Shown: positions 39,625 to 49,356, counted from the stretch's first letter. The stretch: DNA of 64,000 nucleotides from Nanobdellota archaeon (GCA_021799535.1 JAJZAH010000003.1:1-64000), one strand, 5' to 3'. Notes: generated from the sequence alone by a model not told the origin. A program made the numbers and translations.

Positions 39625-40386
39625 TTATTTCCTTTCCCGAACCAGTTTTTTTAATTCTCCGTCAATATACTTTTCGCCTTTCTTCTTTTTTGTCACTTTT
39701 TCTATCCTCCCGTCACGAAGCCAGTAGACCACCTCCGCATGGTGCTCCGCGAGCTCAGGCTCGTGTGTGATCATGATTATAGTCTTGCCCTCTTTGTGAA
39801 GTTTGTCAAGGAAATGCATGACTATATCTCCGGTTTTTGTATCGAGATTCCCCGTAGGTTCGTCAGCGAGAATAACTTCAGGGTCATTGGCAAGAGCCCT
39901 TGCTATTGCAACCCTCTGCTTTTGACCCCCTGAAAGTTCATTCGGATAGTGATTCACTCTGCTCTCCAATTCCACAAGCTCAAGGAGTTCTTCAGCTTTT
40001 ATCTCCCGCTCTTCTAGAGGGACGTTCTGAAAAGTCATGGGGAGCATAACATTTTCTTTTGCAGTCAAGTTGGGGATTAAGTTGAAGGACTGAAAGATGA
40101 AACCAATTTTTCTCCCCCTAAGCTGTGCAAGATCCGATTCGGTAAAGGTGGATATATCCTCTCCGTCGAGGAAGATGTGGCCTTTTGTGGGCACATCAAG
40201 ACTCCCAACAAGATTCATTGAAGTTGATTTCCCGGAGCCGGAGGGACCCATAATCGCTACAAATTCTCCAGTACTGACTCTTATTGAGATGCCATCAACA
40301 GCCTTTACGACATTTTCCCCCATGTAATAATATTTGAAGACGTCTTTCAGTTCAATCAGCACCGAGTTTTTCTTGCCTTTTTCCAT
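39625..40386 (-). CDS. ABC transporter ATP-binding protein (MacB/LolD-like)
   Basis: Walker [25 protein letters not shown]; Walker [13 protein letters not shown]. Confidence 0.97.
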   Translation of the reverse strand: MEKGKKNSVLIELKDVFKYYYMGENVVKAVDGISIRVSTGEFVAIMGPSGSGKSTSMNLVGSLDVPTKGHIFLDGEDISTFTESDLAQLRGRKIGFIFQSFNLIPNLTAKENVMLPMTFQNVPLEEREIKAEELLELVELESRVNHYPNELSGGQKQRVAIARALANDPEVILADEPTGNLDTKTGDIVMHFLDKLHKEGKTIIMITHEPELAEHHAEVVYWLRDGRIEKVTKKKKGEKYIDGELKKLVRERK

Positions 40387-40438
40387 AGACTAAAAAAAGA
40401 ATGGCTTTTATTTAAAGCTAATCCTGAATTTTCCCGGA

Positions 40439-41095
40439 TTATCTCCTGCTCACGGTCATATAAAACTTAGAATATTCCTTTTCAAGTCCGAATATGTCAA
40501 TGAGTCTTTCACCGTCTGTCCTGTAAAGGTGATTTATCTCTTCCCTGTCCCCCCCGAATTTCTCGAGGAGCACTTTTTTACCCACTTCATAAGTTTCCTT
40601 CTTTTTTGAATAAAATTTTTTATAATGGTCTTTTCCTATGAAAGTCATGGACAAGTCTGGGATTTTCACAATCTCGCCATAGTAAGGGAAATAACTCGAG
40701 ATAAGCTCAGCGTCGCCTTCTATAAGGTAAGGGTAGGGGTTTGTGCCGCCTTTGCCAAAGTCATAAGAGTAAGAAAGATACAATATTTCAGGAAATGAAC
40801 TAAATTGCGCATTATGCATTAGTTCATGCGCAAGGGTTGAGGAATAGACTTCGTTCTCAATCATTTTTGATGAGATACTTAATCGTTTAAGCTCATGGCT
40901 GTACGAACCACCATGATGGTAATATAAAATCAGCGCATTCCTCAACGACAAATGGCTTGAAAAGATAGGATGAATAATGCCGCGGGTCAATCTAAAAGTA
41001 ACTCCTTCGATATTGCACTTCAGACCACTCAATTCTTCAACTCTTGGAACAAGTTTTTGTGCTTCATCACGAAGGAAACTTTTATCAAATCTCAC
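40439..41095 (-). CDS. Putative zinc metallopeptidase-like protein (HELMH), paralogue of 46476..47006
   Basis: STLAHELMHNAQFSSFPE and downstream YLIEGDAELI; shared with the 46476 ORF. Confidence 0.6.
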   Translation of the reverse strand: MRFDKSFLRDEAQKLVPRVEELSGLKCNIEGVTFRLTRGIIHPIFSSHLSLRNALILYYHHGGSYSHELKRLSISSKMIENEVYSSTLAHELMHNAQFSSFPEILYLSYSYDFGKGGTNPYPYLIEGDAELISSYFPYYGEIVKIPDLSMTFIGKDHYKKFYSKKKETYEVGKKVLLEKFGGDREEINHLYRTDGERLIDIFGLEKEYSKFYMTVSRR

Positions 41096-41125
41096 AAAAA
41101 GCCTTAATAAAAAGTGTATATAAGT

Positions 41126-41518
41126 TTAGTTATCCTGAAAAATATCTTTAGTTTTGTAGATTTTATCTTTCAATTCGTCAAAGTTAAAAATAGAATCAGT
41201 GTGAAAAGTCTCATCAAGTATCGAGATCAAACTTTTGGCTTTCACAAGATCTTTTGCATTTTTTGCCTTTACAAAATCGGCCCAGATTTTGTCGCCATCA
41301 AAAATGAAATTGATGATTTCATAGAAATTAAATATATTGTTTGCCCTGGACATTGAGAACTCAGAGATTTTTCCGGATTTATGCGGAAAAGTGAAAAAAT
41401 AACTGTTCATGGGAAAAAAGTTCTCAAATTTCGCGAAGTCATTATCAACTCCCTTGAAATAGATATCAAGGAACTTCCTTAAAGCATAAAAATCTGCTTT
41501 TGCAAGGATATTTACCAT
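41126..41518 (-). CDS. Hypothetical protein
   Basis: Intact ORF. Confidence 0.4.
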   Translation of the reverse strand: MVNILAKADFYALRKFLDIYFKGVDNDFAKFENFFPMNSYFFTFPHKSGKISEFSMSRANNIFNFYEIINFIFDGDKIWADFVKAKNAKDLVKAKSLISILDETFHTDSIFNFDELKDKIYKTKDIFQDN

Positions 41519-41519
41519 T

Positions 41520-43157
41520 TTAATTTCTTTGTTTTATAAATTCTTTTAATAACCTGACAATCTCATCTTTTTTATAAGGAAGGAAAGTGAGAGACCCTGC
41601 ATTCTTGTGGCCCCCTCCTGAAACAAAAGCCTCTGGGGCTTTTTTATTAAGGAATCCCAAAAGCTCATGGAATGAGAAATTTGCCTCGTCAGTTGCACGG
41701 AGAGTTATCGCTGTGGACATTATTCCTGCTGTCACGAGTGCCTGAACGTTTTTTTCATGCTGATAATCATCGTGTATGAGGCTGACTGCCCTTCCGGGCT
41801 TTGGGAAGAATCCGAATCCGGGAAAAGTATCCTCTATTTCTATCGACTGCAAAACTGTCTTTCCCATTTTTTCGTGCTTTGCGTTGCTCTTTCCAATTGA
41901 AACACCCTTTCTATCAAGATCGTGTATATACGGAGCCATAAGGTTTATCAGATTCTTTTGCTTGTCCCTGGGTTCCCCAAAAAGCACTTCTATATACTCT
42001 CTTGCTTCCATAAAGCGCAATTTCGCGGAAGCGTAGTCTATAACCAAAGCTATATCTGCGAGAAGCTCCTTTGAGTATCCTTCCACCTCTGCGATCTTGA
42101 GATATTGCTCCACGACTCCGGGGTTAGCCAAGTCTATTCTGTCTGCAAATCCCGCCATGGCAGGGATCTGTGAAATATTTTTCACTTCAGGGTTTATGAA
42201 TCTGGCAATTTCCGTGCAGAGCATTCCAGCCGAAAATTTTGTTCCTTCTTCTCCTACAAGGAAGGGATTTATATGAACAAGAACCTCTGGAGAGATTACA
42301 TCCTTGTCATAAGGATGGTGATCAATCACTATAAAATCCGCGCCATGAACTTTCCCCTGTTTTATGCCCATAAGATCTTCCTGAGTCGATCCATTGTCCG
42401 CGATTATTATCAAAGGCATTTTATTCGAAAACTTTGCTACATTCCTTAAAGAGTTAGCCATATCTTTTATAGAATCATCAATCTCATAATAAGGCGCCTG
42501 GCATGGAGCTCTCAGGAAAAATTCCCAAGGAGCCTTGACAGAACTATGCTGTTTTATTATGAGCGGCAATATGGCCCTTTCGAGTGAAAAACCCGAGGAG
42601 TAACCATCAGCGTCATTGTGATGCCTCACTATTATAGGCCTGTTTTGGATTATAGCAAGTCTTATCTGAGTCGCGGCTTCTATAAACCTGAATTTCAGCT
42701 TATCCAGAATGATATCTTTAACCAAAAACTCTGGAGGAGCTATCTTCGCCCTATCCATTTCCATGTCACCTAATCTTTTCAAAAAATCCGATTTTTCTGA
42801 TTCACCCAGTTTTTTTATGGAACTTATCTCTCCCTCAAGTTCCCCTTGGAATTCTCCGACAGAAACAGTAGCCTTTACGACATCTCCTTCATCAATTTCA
42901 GGATAAGCTCTCTGCCCAGGACCTATAAATCCTTTTATTGAAAGACTTCCGGTACCGTCAGACACCCCGAAAATCGTGGGCCCTCCGGTCTGGACAACAC
43001 GGTCGACAATACCTTCTACTATTATCTTGCCTTTGGAGTTCAGGTTAATATTCTCAATGGAGACCTTTTTCGCATCGAAATTCTGAATGGGTCTCTTAAA
43101 ACTTCTGATTCTCTCTTTATTTTTTCTGTCTTTCATTTTAATACTTATTTTTTTCAA
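41520..43157 (-). CDS. RecJ-like DHH/DHHA1 phosphoesterase with N-terminal OB fold
   Basis: PIIVRHHNDADGYSSG; DFIVIDHHPYD; C-terminal FVSGGGHKNAGSLTF; N-terminal OB-like GKIIVEGIVDRVVQTGGPTIFGVSDGTGSLSIKGF. Confidence 0.9.
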   Translation of the reverse strand: MKKISIKMKDRKNKERIRSFKRPIQNFDAKKVSIENINLNSKGKIIVEGIVDRVVQTGGPTIFGVSDGTGSLSIKGFIGPGQRAYPEIDEGDVVKATVSVGEFQGELEGEISSIKKLGESEKSDFLKRLGDMEMDRAKIAPPEFLVKDIILDKLKFRFIEAATQIRLAIIQNRPIIVRHHNDADGYSSGFSLERAILPLIIKQHSSVKAPWEFFLRAPCQAPYYEIDDSIKDMANSLRNVAKFSNKMPLIIIADNGSTQEDLMGIKQGKVHGADFIVIDHHPYDKDVISPEVLVHINPFLVGEEGTKFSAGMLCTEIARFINPEVKNISQIPAMAGFADRIDLANPGVVEQYLKIAEVEGYSKELLADIALVIDYASAKLRFMEAREYIEVLFGEPRDKQKNLINLMAPYIHDLDRKGVSIGKSNAKHEKMGKTVLQSIEIEDTFPGFGFFPKPGRAVSLIHDDYQHEKNVQALVTAGIMSTAITLRATDEANFSFHELLGFLNKKAPEAFVSGGGHKNAGSLTFLPYKKDEIVRLLKEFIKQRN

Positions 43158-43350
43158 ATTAAAAAGCTTTGTATAAGCTTATTCAAACCAGAATTATTTT
43201 TCACCAAAATCAATTCTTAATTAGATGAACAATTTTTCATAGGTATATAAATCTTTTGGCAGATGAAATTATTGAGTCTCTTAATTTTAGTTGTCCTTTT
43301 TTAGTGATTAAAAAAGTAATATTTAAATATAATAAGACTATAATTAAATC

Positions 43351-43779
43351 ATGAAAAAGTCTATTGAATTGTTGGTTGTAGAAGACAAGGCAATTAAATC
43401 AGTCAAGAAAGCTCAAGAAGATTTTCCTGCTGTAAAAATTCATTTAGCAACAAATCTTGAAGGTGGATTGAAAGAACTTCAAAGGGAAAATATCTCTTAT
43501 GTTGTTACAGACCTTAGTTTTCCGCCTGAAAGGGAGTACACCCTTGATGTCAATAAATTAATTACACAATATAATGCCTTTTTGAGCAAAGTTCTTGGAA
43601 AAAGAATAGAACCAGAATATTTAACAGAGATGATAAAATGTGGAAAGGGAAAAGAGTTGACCGAAAAAATCGGGATTGATACAGAAAGATTTTATGAAAT
43701 AATCATAGATGATTCCCGTCTTAGGAAAAGCTTAATAAAAAACCAGATGTTCAAAGGAGAATTTCCAATAAATGGCTAA
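43351..43779 (+). CDS. Receiver-like or degenerate signalling protein (tentative)
   Basis: IELLVVEDKAIKSVKKAQEDFPAVKIHLATNLEGGLKELQRENISYVVTDLSFP resembles the REC alternation. Confidence 0.4.
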   Translation: MKKSIELLVVEDKAIKSVKKAQEDFPAVKIHLATNLEGGLKELQRENISYVVTDLSFPPEREYTLDVNKLITQYNAFLSKVLGKRIEPEYLTEMIKCGKGKELTEKIGIDTERFYEIIIDDSRLRKSLIKNQMFKGEFPING

Positions 43780-44254
43780 CAGAATATTGACACCAAAAGA
43801 TAAAATTATTGTTCCTGATTATGTTGGATTATTCGACAGAGTTTTGGAAGAAATAAGCCCTTTTTATAATGAAGAGGCAATTCGAGAAACTAAGTCCAGG
43901 TACACTCAGGAATATATAGAGAATAACCTCAGAAGCGATTCAGAACGATTCATAGGGCATTTCACAGGGACGAGTTTGGACGGCTTACTGATAGAGGGAT
44001 TTGATAACCTTGACGGAAATAGAACAGTGATAAGATGGGTCATGGCTGGGAAAAAAGGCAAAGGCATAGGAACGGACCTAATAATGGACTGTATCTCCCG
44101 TGCAAAAAGGGAGCATAAAGATAATGTTGCTTTAGGGGTGTCTCTAAAAAACACCTTAGCCCGAAACTTGTACAAAAAATTGGGATTTATATCTGGTGGA
44201 ACTTATATTAATAATCACGGGTTACTTATGGAGGTCATGGGCTATATTTTTTAG
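43772..44254 (+). CDS. GNAT family N-acetyltransferase
   Basis: RWVMAGKKGKGIGTDLIMDCISRAKRE; SLKNTLARNLYKKLGFISGGTY. Confidence 0.75.
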   Translation: MANRILTPKDKIIVPDYVGLFDRVLEEISPFYNEEAIRETKSRYTQEYIENNLRSDSERFIGHFTGTSLDGLLIEGFDNLDGNRTVIRWVMAGKKGKGIGTDLIMDCISRAKREHKDNVALGVSLKNTLARNLYKKLGFISGGTYINNHGLLMEVMGYIF

Positions 44255-44333
44255 GTACATTTCCAATCTTTGTTTTGACGATCCGAAAAACCGAACAGCA
44301 ATCTTTATAAATCAAAATCACGCAAAGTAATTT

Positions 44334-44768
44334 ATGGCATTTAAAATAAACATCGGGGGAAAGTCGGGGAAAACGTACAAACTTGAAGCTAACGCTCCAG
44401 GCCTAATTGATAAGGAGATTGGAGAGAAAATTGATGGCAAAGAACTGAAAGGCGATCTTGAAGGATATGAATTCGAGATAACGGGAGCTTCAGACAAGGC
44501 AGGATTCCCTTCGATAAAAGAAGCTCCAGGGCAGATACTCCAGGGCGCTCTTTTGAAATACGGGAAAGGAATGCATAAAAAACCGAGAAGGGAAGGGAAA
44601 AAACCCGCAAAGGACAGAAAGCCAAAAGGACTTAGATTAAGAAAAACTGTCAGAGGGAAAGTCATTTCAGAGGCAGTAGTCCAGGTTAACCTTAAAGTTA
44701 TCAAAGACGGGAAAAAACCGCTCACCGAGATTTTTGCATCCGCAGAAAAACCTGCAGAATCTGCTTAA
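44334..44768 (+). CDS. rps6e: Ribosomal protein eS6
   Basis: INIGGKSGKTYKLEA; LEGYEFEITGASDKAGFPSIKEAPG; RREGKKPAKDRKPKGLRLRKTVRGKVIS. Confidence 0.93.
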   Translation: MAFKINIGGKSGKTYKLEANAPGLIDKEIGEKIDGKELKGDLEGYEFEITGASDKAGFPSIKEAPGQILQGALLKYGKGMHKKPRREGKKPAKDRKPKGLRLRKTVRGKVISEAVVQVNLKVIKDGKKPLTEIFASAEKPAESA

Positions 44769-44770
44769 GT

Positions 44771-45118
44771 CTAAGCGGCCCAAGGCTCTGATTTAAAGAT
44801 CACATCGAAATCTTTGTATATCGCCTTTTCAATACCGTCTTTTGCCACGGTCACAACATCATAAATCTCAAATCGGAGTTTCCTCAAACCACATAAAGGA
44901 CAGTCCTTATCAGACAGATTATCTTTTGAGGGCCTTATACTTCTCTCAAGGAAACTTAAGATAATCTCGTTTTCAGGTCCGATTATTCTATTTTTATAAA
45001 GCTTCTGCTCAACACGATTCAGAAAACAACCCGGACATATTTCATTAACTTTCCTATTCACCAAAAATCCCGGAAACTTCATTTCTCTATCATGCTCTAA
45101 CCTTATTAATGTGTCCAT
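44771..45118 (-). CDS. Small Cys-rich (zinc-ribbon-like) protein, paralogue of next
   Basis: CPGCFLNRVEQK and DCPLCGLRKLRFEIYD. Confidence 0.55.
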   Translation of the reverse strand: MDTLIRLEHDREMKFPGFLVNRKVNEICPGCFLNRVEQKLYKNRIIGPENEIILSFLERSIRPSKDNLSDKDCPLCGLRKLRFEIYDVVTVAKDGIEKAIYKDFDVIFKSEPWAA

Positions 45119-45441
45119 ATTTCATAGTTGAAGACATCATCAAAGTCATCAATCATCTCCTTGTCATTAAGTTTTTTCAGAATCCATTTCGTGCGAAGGA
45201 CAAGGCAATAAGTGCAAAAGTCCACAGTATTTTCGTGGCAGATCACACAATCGACATCAGATATCCCTTCATCAGAAATTTTGATAGATCTTCTCAGTTC
45301 ATCAATCACCTCAGTTTTCTTCTCGGAGCTTATCCTCCTTCCGGAGAGCCATTCATTGACATGCCCAAGGAAGCACTCAGAGCAGACGGGGTTTGATATT
45401 ACGTGCAGACATTTTTTGCAAAGGTAATATTCTGTTTTCAT
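45106..45441 (-). CDS. Small Cys-rich (zinc-ribbon-like) protein
   Basis: YYLCKKCLHVISNPVCSECFLGH; DCVICHENTVDFCTYC. Confidence 0.55.
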   Translation of the reverse strand: MKTEYYLCKKCLHVISNPVCSECFLGHVNEWLSGRRISSEKKTEVIDELRRSIKISDEGISDVDCVICHENTVDFCTYCLVLRTKWILKKLNDKEMIDDFDDVFNYEIWTH

Positions 45442-45515
45442 AGATGATTGATGTGCTTTCTATTTATAAAAAAATGTAGTCCTAAAAAAGTATACAACCG
45501 TTAGCTGCGGGTTTC

Positions 45516-46346
45516 TTAAAGATTGGATAATACTGAACGCTGAACTGCAAAGCGACCACGTGAAAACTTGTGTCTTGAGTTCTTTACAACGCTCCACAAG
45601 GAACGGAAGAATCCTCCAAAATTATTTGCAATTAATCCGTTCTTAAAAATCAAACAGAAAGGAGAGTCTAACAACACGCACATACCAAAGATATCTCCAC
45701 ATACAAATTCCATAATTTTAGATTCGCCAACTGTTGAAGGTAGGGATTTTATCTGCACGGCACCCGTCTTTTTGTATCTTCCAATCGTAGAATAATCTGG
45801 ATTGTTTGATATTATCTTTGCGTCCAGTCTATGTTTTGATATCTCTTTCAGATAATCTCTCATGAAGGCCTCTCCGAGCAATCTGTCAAATGCATCTGAG
45901 TAGCCACATATTTTTATCGGTTTTTTTTCATCCAGCAGATCATAAAGTCTGGATTTCAGCGCAAAGACTCCGCGGGAGATAGAAATCTGAGATTTGCCCT
46001 CTGCCTCACTGTCGAGATTTATGAATTCTTTCATTTTCGATATTTCTTCCTTAAGCTCAGATCCCTTTCGGTTGAAGAAATCAACCAATTTTTCAATTGA
46101 CAACGCAGAATATTCTTTTTTATCCCCATTCGGAACCTCATAGACAAAACCTTTGTTTATCAGGGCTCTCAAGGAATCGTAAATGTTAGTTCTGTGGATT
46201 CCAGTTTTTTTGGAGATCATAAGAGCCGATGAATGACCACCCTTCAATAAAGATAGGTAAATCAAAATTTCATTCTTAGAAAAACCAATCGAAGACAAAA
46301 TTTCCGCGATTCTCTGAAAGCGATTCTCTACCTGAAAACTTGTCAT
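45516..46346 (-). CDS. TrmB-family transcription regulator
   Basis: LSSIGFSKNEILIYLSLLKGGHSSALMISKKTGIHRTNIYDSLRALINKGFVYEV. Confidence 0.88.
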   Translation of the reverse strand: MTSFQVENRFQRIAEILSSIGFSKNEILIYLSLLKGGHSSALMISKKTGIHRTNIYDSLRALINKGFVYEVPNGDKKEYSALSIEKLVDFFNRKGSELKEEISKMKEFINLDSEAEGKSQISISRGVFALKSRLYDLLDEKKPIKICGYSDAFDRLLGEAFMRDYLKEISKHRLDAKIISNNPDYSTIGRYKKTGAVQIKSLPSTVGESKIMEFVCGDIFGMCVLLDSPFCLIFKNGLIANNFGGFFRSLWSVVKNSRHKFSRGRFAVQRSVLSNL

Positions 46347-46401
46347 AATCCATTTAGTTTAAATAAGGCCCTGTAGTATATAAAGATACTTCTCCCATAG
46401 T

Positions 46402-46418
46402 AGTTATAAATAATAACT
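46402..46418. promoter_or_regulatory. Inverted repeat AGTTAT-AAATA-ATAACT in divergent region
   Basis: Perfect 6-bp arms between the TrmB-like gene and the 46476 ORF. Confidence 0.5.
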
Positions 46419-46475
46419 CCTTTTTAGGGATGACAAAATCGAAAGGTTTAAATAGGATTTTCCATTATAACTTGA

Positions 46476-47006
46476 ATGATAATCACAGAGGATTTTGCAA
46501 GGAGAACTATCGAAGAGGTAGCACCGCACATTGAAGAATTGAGTGGACTGAAGGTTAATCTGGGTGGTCTCGTAATTTTAATGTCCGATAGTAAGGAAAA
46601 TGCCGCAAGTTATTCAGAGATAACAAATGTTATAGAAGTAAGTGAATCTATTCTTGATAAATATAACAAAGACAGTTTCAAAGAAGCTCTAAGCCATGAA
46701 TTGACGCATCTTGGGCAGTACTCTAACTTCAAGGATTTATCTTGGAGAGATTATTTCGCTAGAACCACTTCCAGCATGCCCAATGAACAAAATCCGGTTA
46801 CCTCTTTAATAGAAGGTGATGCAACACTAATCATGAGAACTTTTAGAAATAGATACAACCCGACAAATCAAGAAAAAATTTGTCCTAAAGATTATTTCGC
46901 ATGGTCTGAAATACTCAGGAAAAGATTCAACGGGAAAAGGAAAGATATCAATGAACTTTACACGGCACCTATTAAAGAATTAAATAAAATATTCGGGATA
47001 AATTAA
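46476..47006 (+). CDS. Putative zinc metallopeptidase-like protein (HELTH)
   Basis: ALSHELTHLGQYSNFKD...SLIEGDATLI; paralogue of 40439..41095. Confidence 0.6.
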   Translation: MIITEDFARRTIEEVAPHIEELSGLKVNLGGLVILMSDSKENAASYSEITNVIEVSESILDKYNKDSFKEALSHELTHLGQYSNFKDLSWRDYFARTTSSMPNEQNPVTSLIEGDATLIMRTFRNRYNPTNQEKICPKDYFAWSEILRKRFNGKRKDINELYTAPIKELNKIFGIN

Positions 47007-47034
47007 AAAGAGAATAAAAAAGGAGGATATAAAA

Positions 47035-47523
47035 ATGACAAACGAAAAACATTATAAATTCATGGGAACAGGAGAACCTGCAATGGAGACCAAGGACTAT
47101 CTAAGCAACCTTAACCTAAAAATAGATAATGAATCCGGAATCATAGGCATAACCGAAGATGAAGAAGCGGATGTAAGACCCAAGAAAATTGGAAAGTTGG
47201 GAAAGATGGTCCTCACAGCCATAACAGCGGGTGTTGTTGGAACAACCTTTTACGGATCTCTTACAAAAAAAGTGGAAACTCTTCCGTTAACTTACCAGGG
47301 ATGGCACAGGGAGGGGGGATATAATATAATGGTATTTGATCCAAACTCTTTATATGAAAGAGGCAATAGGGAGCCACAGAATACTTTTGCAAGCGACCTT
47401 GACACAAAAATCCTTAAAGATCTTAAAACAGGTAAAGTTTATGAGGTGACTATAGAAAGGAAAAATATTGAAACTCTGTTCCCCGCCGAAGTTATTGCGG
47501 TAAAGAAAGCTCCTTCGAAATAG
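47035..47523 (+). CDS. Hypothetical protein with one TM segment
   Basis: GKLGKMVLTAITAGVVGTTFYGSL. Confidence 0.5.
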   Translation: MTNEKHYKFMGTGEPAMETKDYLSNLNLKIDNESGIIGITEDEEADVRPKKIGKLGKMVLTAITAGVVGTTFYGSLTKKVETLPLTYQGWHREGGYNIMVFDPNSLYERGNREPQNTFASDLDTKILKDLKTGKVYEVTIERKNIETLFPAEVIAVKKAPSK

Positions 47524-47532
47524 GAGTCAAAT

Positions 47533-47661
47533 ATGAGAAAAATAAAATTGCTTGACAAAAGGAAAATAATATCTACTGAAGGGATTAGTTTTGAGCCTGT
47601 GAGAAGATTTGTAAGGAGTTATCTTGCTCTGAAAATATTCTGTGAAACCGGAGGACTTTAA
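47533..47661 (+). CDS. Small hypothetical protein (42 aa)
   Basis: ORF MRKIKLLDKRKIISTEGISFEPVRRFVRSYLALKIFCETGGL, 9 nt after the preceding stop. Confidence 0.3.
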   Translation: MRKIKLLDKRKIISTEGISFEPVRRFVRSYLALKIFCETGGL

Positions 47662-47722
47662 GGACGGCGCAGCACTATTCTCCGACATATAAATACTTTT
47701 AAAGATATGATTCATAAAAAAA

Positions 47723-48052
47723 ATGATGAGCAAAATGATGGATAAAAGTAATCCAAATTATGGATATGTAATTGCCCGCGTTGGAGATATAAGACTTACA
47801 CCCGAACAATTTGAAAAATTGCATTCGATAAGAGACTATTCAAGACTTGAAAAGGAGCTTAAAAAGATCTCTTCGTTTGGAAGGGCTAAGTTTATTCATT
47901 ATGGAGATGTCGGCGGGTGCGGTTTAAAATCGGTTGTAAGGATAGGAAGCGACCCCCAAGATGAAGATGTCTACTTTTGTATATACTGTGACAGGGATTT
48001 CCAAATGGACCAATGGGATTTCAGATATAGTGGAATCAGACCTGCAATTTAA
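47723..48052 (+). CDS. Hypothetical protein
   Basis: Intact ORF. Confidence 0.4.
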   Translation: MMSKMMDKSNPNYGYVIARVGDIRLTPEQFEKLHSIRDYSRLEKELKKISSFGRAKFIHYGDVGGCGLKSVVRIGSDPQDEDVYFCIYCDRDFQMDQWDFRYSGIRPAI

Positions 48053-48090
48053 TCCCAAACCTTTTTTAACCTAAATTCTCTAAATTTTTC

Positions 48091-49281
48091 ATGACAGAAG
48101 AATTACCTGAGATAAATGTGGGGGTCGTTGGGCATATTGATCACGGAAAAACAACCCTTCTTTCAAGACTTACTGGAAAATTTACAGATACACATTCCGA
48201 AGAGCTTAAGAGGGGCATCACGATAAAGTTAGGGTATGCTGATCTTGTGATATATGAAGACCATGGAAATTTTAATACTGAGAAAAAAGGGAAACCTGTT
48301 AGGTATGTATCTTTTATAGACGCTCCGGGACATGAGATGCTTATGGCCACAATGCTTTCAGGAGCAGCAATAATCGACTCAGCAATACTTGTCATTGCTG
48401 CGAATGAAGGGATAAAGCCTCAAACAAAGGAACATTTCATGGCTTTGCAGGCAAAAGGTATAAGGAACCTTATAATTGTGCAAAACAAAATTGACTTGGT
48501 TTCGAAAGAAAAAGCTTTTGAGAGTTACAATGAGATAAAAAATTTTGTAAAAGGAACTTTTGCCGAGAGTGCCCCTGTAATCCCAGTTTCCGCGCAACAA
48601 AATGTTAATATTGACAAGCTACTTGAAGCCTTGAGTGAAATTCCCATCCCAAAAAGAGATGATGCAAAAAAACCTGTCTTCCTGATTGCAAGAAGCTTTG
48701 ATATAAACAGACCTGGAACAGAAATAAAAGATTTGCATGGGGGGGTCCTTGGAGGCATTCTGAAACAGGGGAAACTTAAGGTTGGCGATGAGATAGAAAT
48801 AAAGCCAGGCATGGCAATAAAAAGAAATAACCAGTATTTCTATGAGCCCATATCTACAAAAATTCTTTCAATACACAAAGGAGAATCCTCTGTCGGAGAA
48901 GTGATGCCTGGCGCAAGTATATCAATTGAAACTGAACTTGATCCTTTCATGACAAAAACCGACGCACTCACCGGATCAATAGTTTCAACAAAAGGAAACC
49001 TGCCGGAAATAACTTCAAAAATCCGCATAAAAACAGAACTATTTAAAGAGGTGCTTGGAGAAGAGGAGAAAAATAAAATAGAAAACCTCAAAACAAAAGA
49101 GATGCTCATGCTTTCAGTTAATACAACCATCACAGTAGGAACTGTGGAAAAGATTTCAGGCCATGTAGTGGAGATGAATTTGAACATACCCATAGTCGGC
49201 ATTGTTGGGGATAACATCGGAATTGCAAGGAATATCAACGGGCACTGGAGACTTATAGGATTCGGAGAAATAATCGGATAG
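48091..49281 (+). CDS. eif2g: Translation initiation factor aIF2 subunit gamma
   Basis: PEINVGVVGHIDHGKTTLLSRLTG; FIDAPGHEMLMATMLSGAAIIDSAILVIAANEGIKPQTKEHFMALQ; RSFDINRPGTEIKDLHGGVLGG. Confidence 0.94.
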   Translation: MTEELPEINVGVVGHIDHGKTTLLSRLTGKFTDTHSEELKRGITIKLGYADLVIYEDHGNFNTEKKGKPVRYVSFIDAPGHEMLMATMLSGAAIIDSAILVIAANEGIKPQTKEHFMALQAKGIRNLIIVQNKIDLVSKEKAFESYNEIKNFVKGTFAESAPVIPVSAQQNVNIDKLLEALSEIPIPKRDDAKKPVFLIARSFDINRPGTEIKDLHGGVLGGILKQGKLKVGDEIEIKPGMAIKRNNQYFYEPISTKILSIHKGESSVGEVMPGASISIETELDPFMTKTDALTGSIVSTKGNLPEITSKIRIKTELFKEVLGEEEKNKIENLKTKEMLMLSVNTTITVGTVEKISGHVVEMNLNIPIVGIVGDNIGIARNINGHWRLIGFGEIIG

Positions 49282-49356
49282 AATTAGTTACTTCTTGAAA
49301 AAGACAACGCAAGAAAAATTTAAAAAGGTTCCTTCCATGAATAAAACTGTAAGAAA

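Noticed and set aside
43223-43243. AGATGAACA-ATTTTT-CATAGG as a fifth copy of the Fe-S regulon operator
   Set aside because: Only partial match, and the distance to the 43351 gene is unlike the four good sites.
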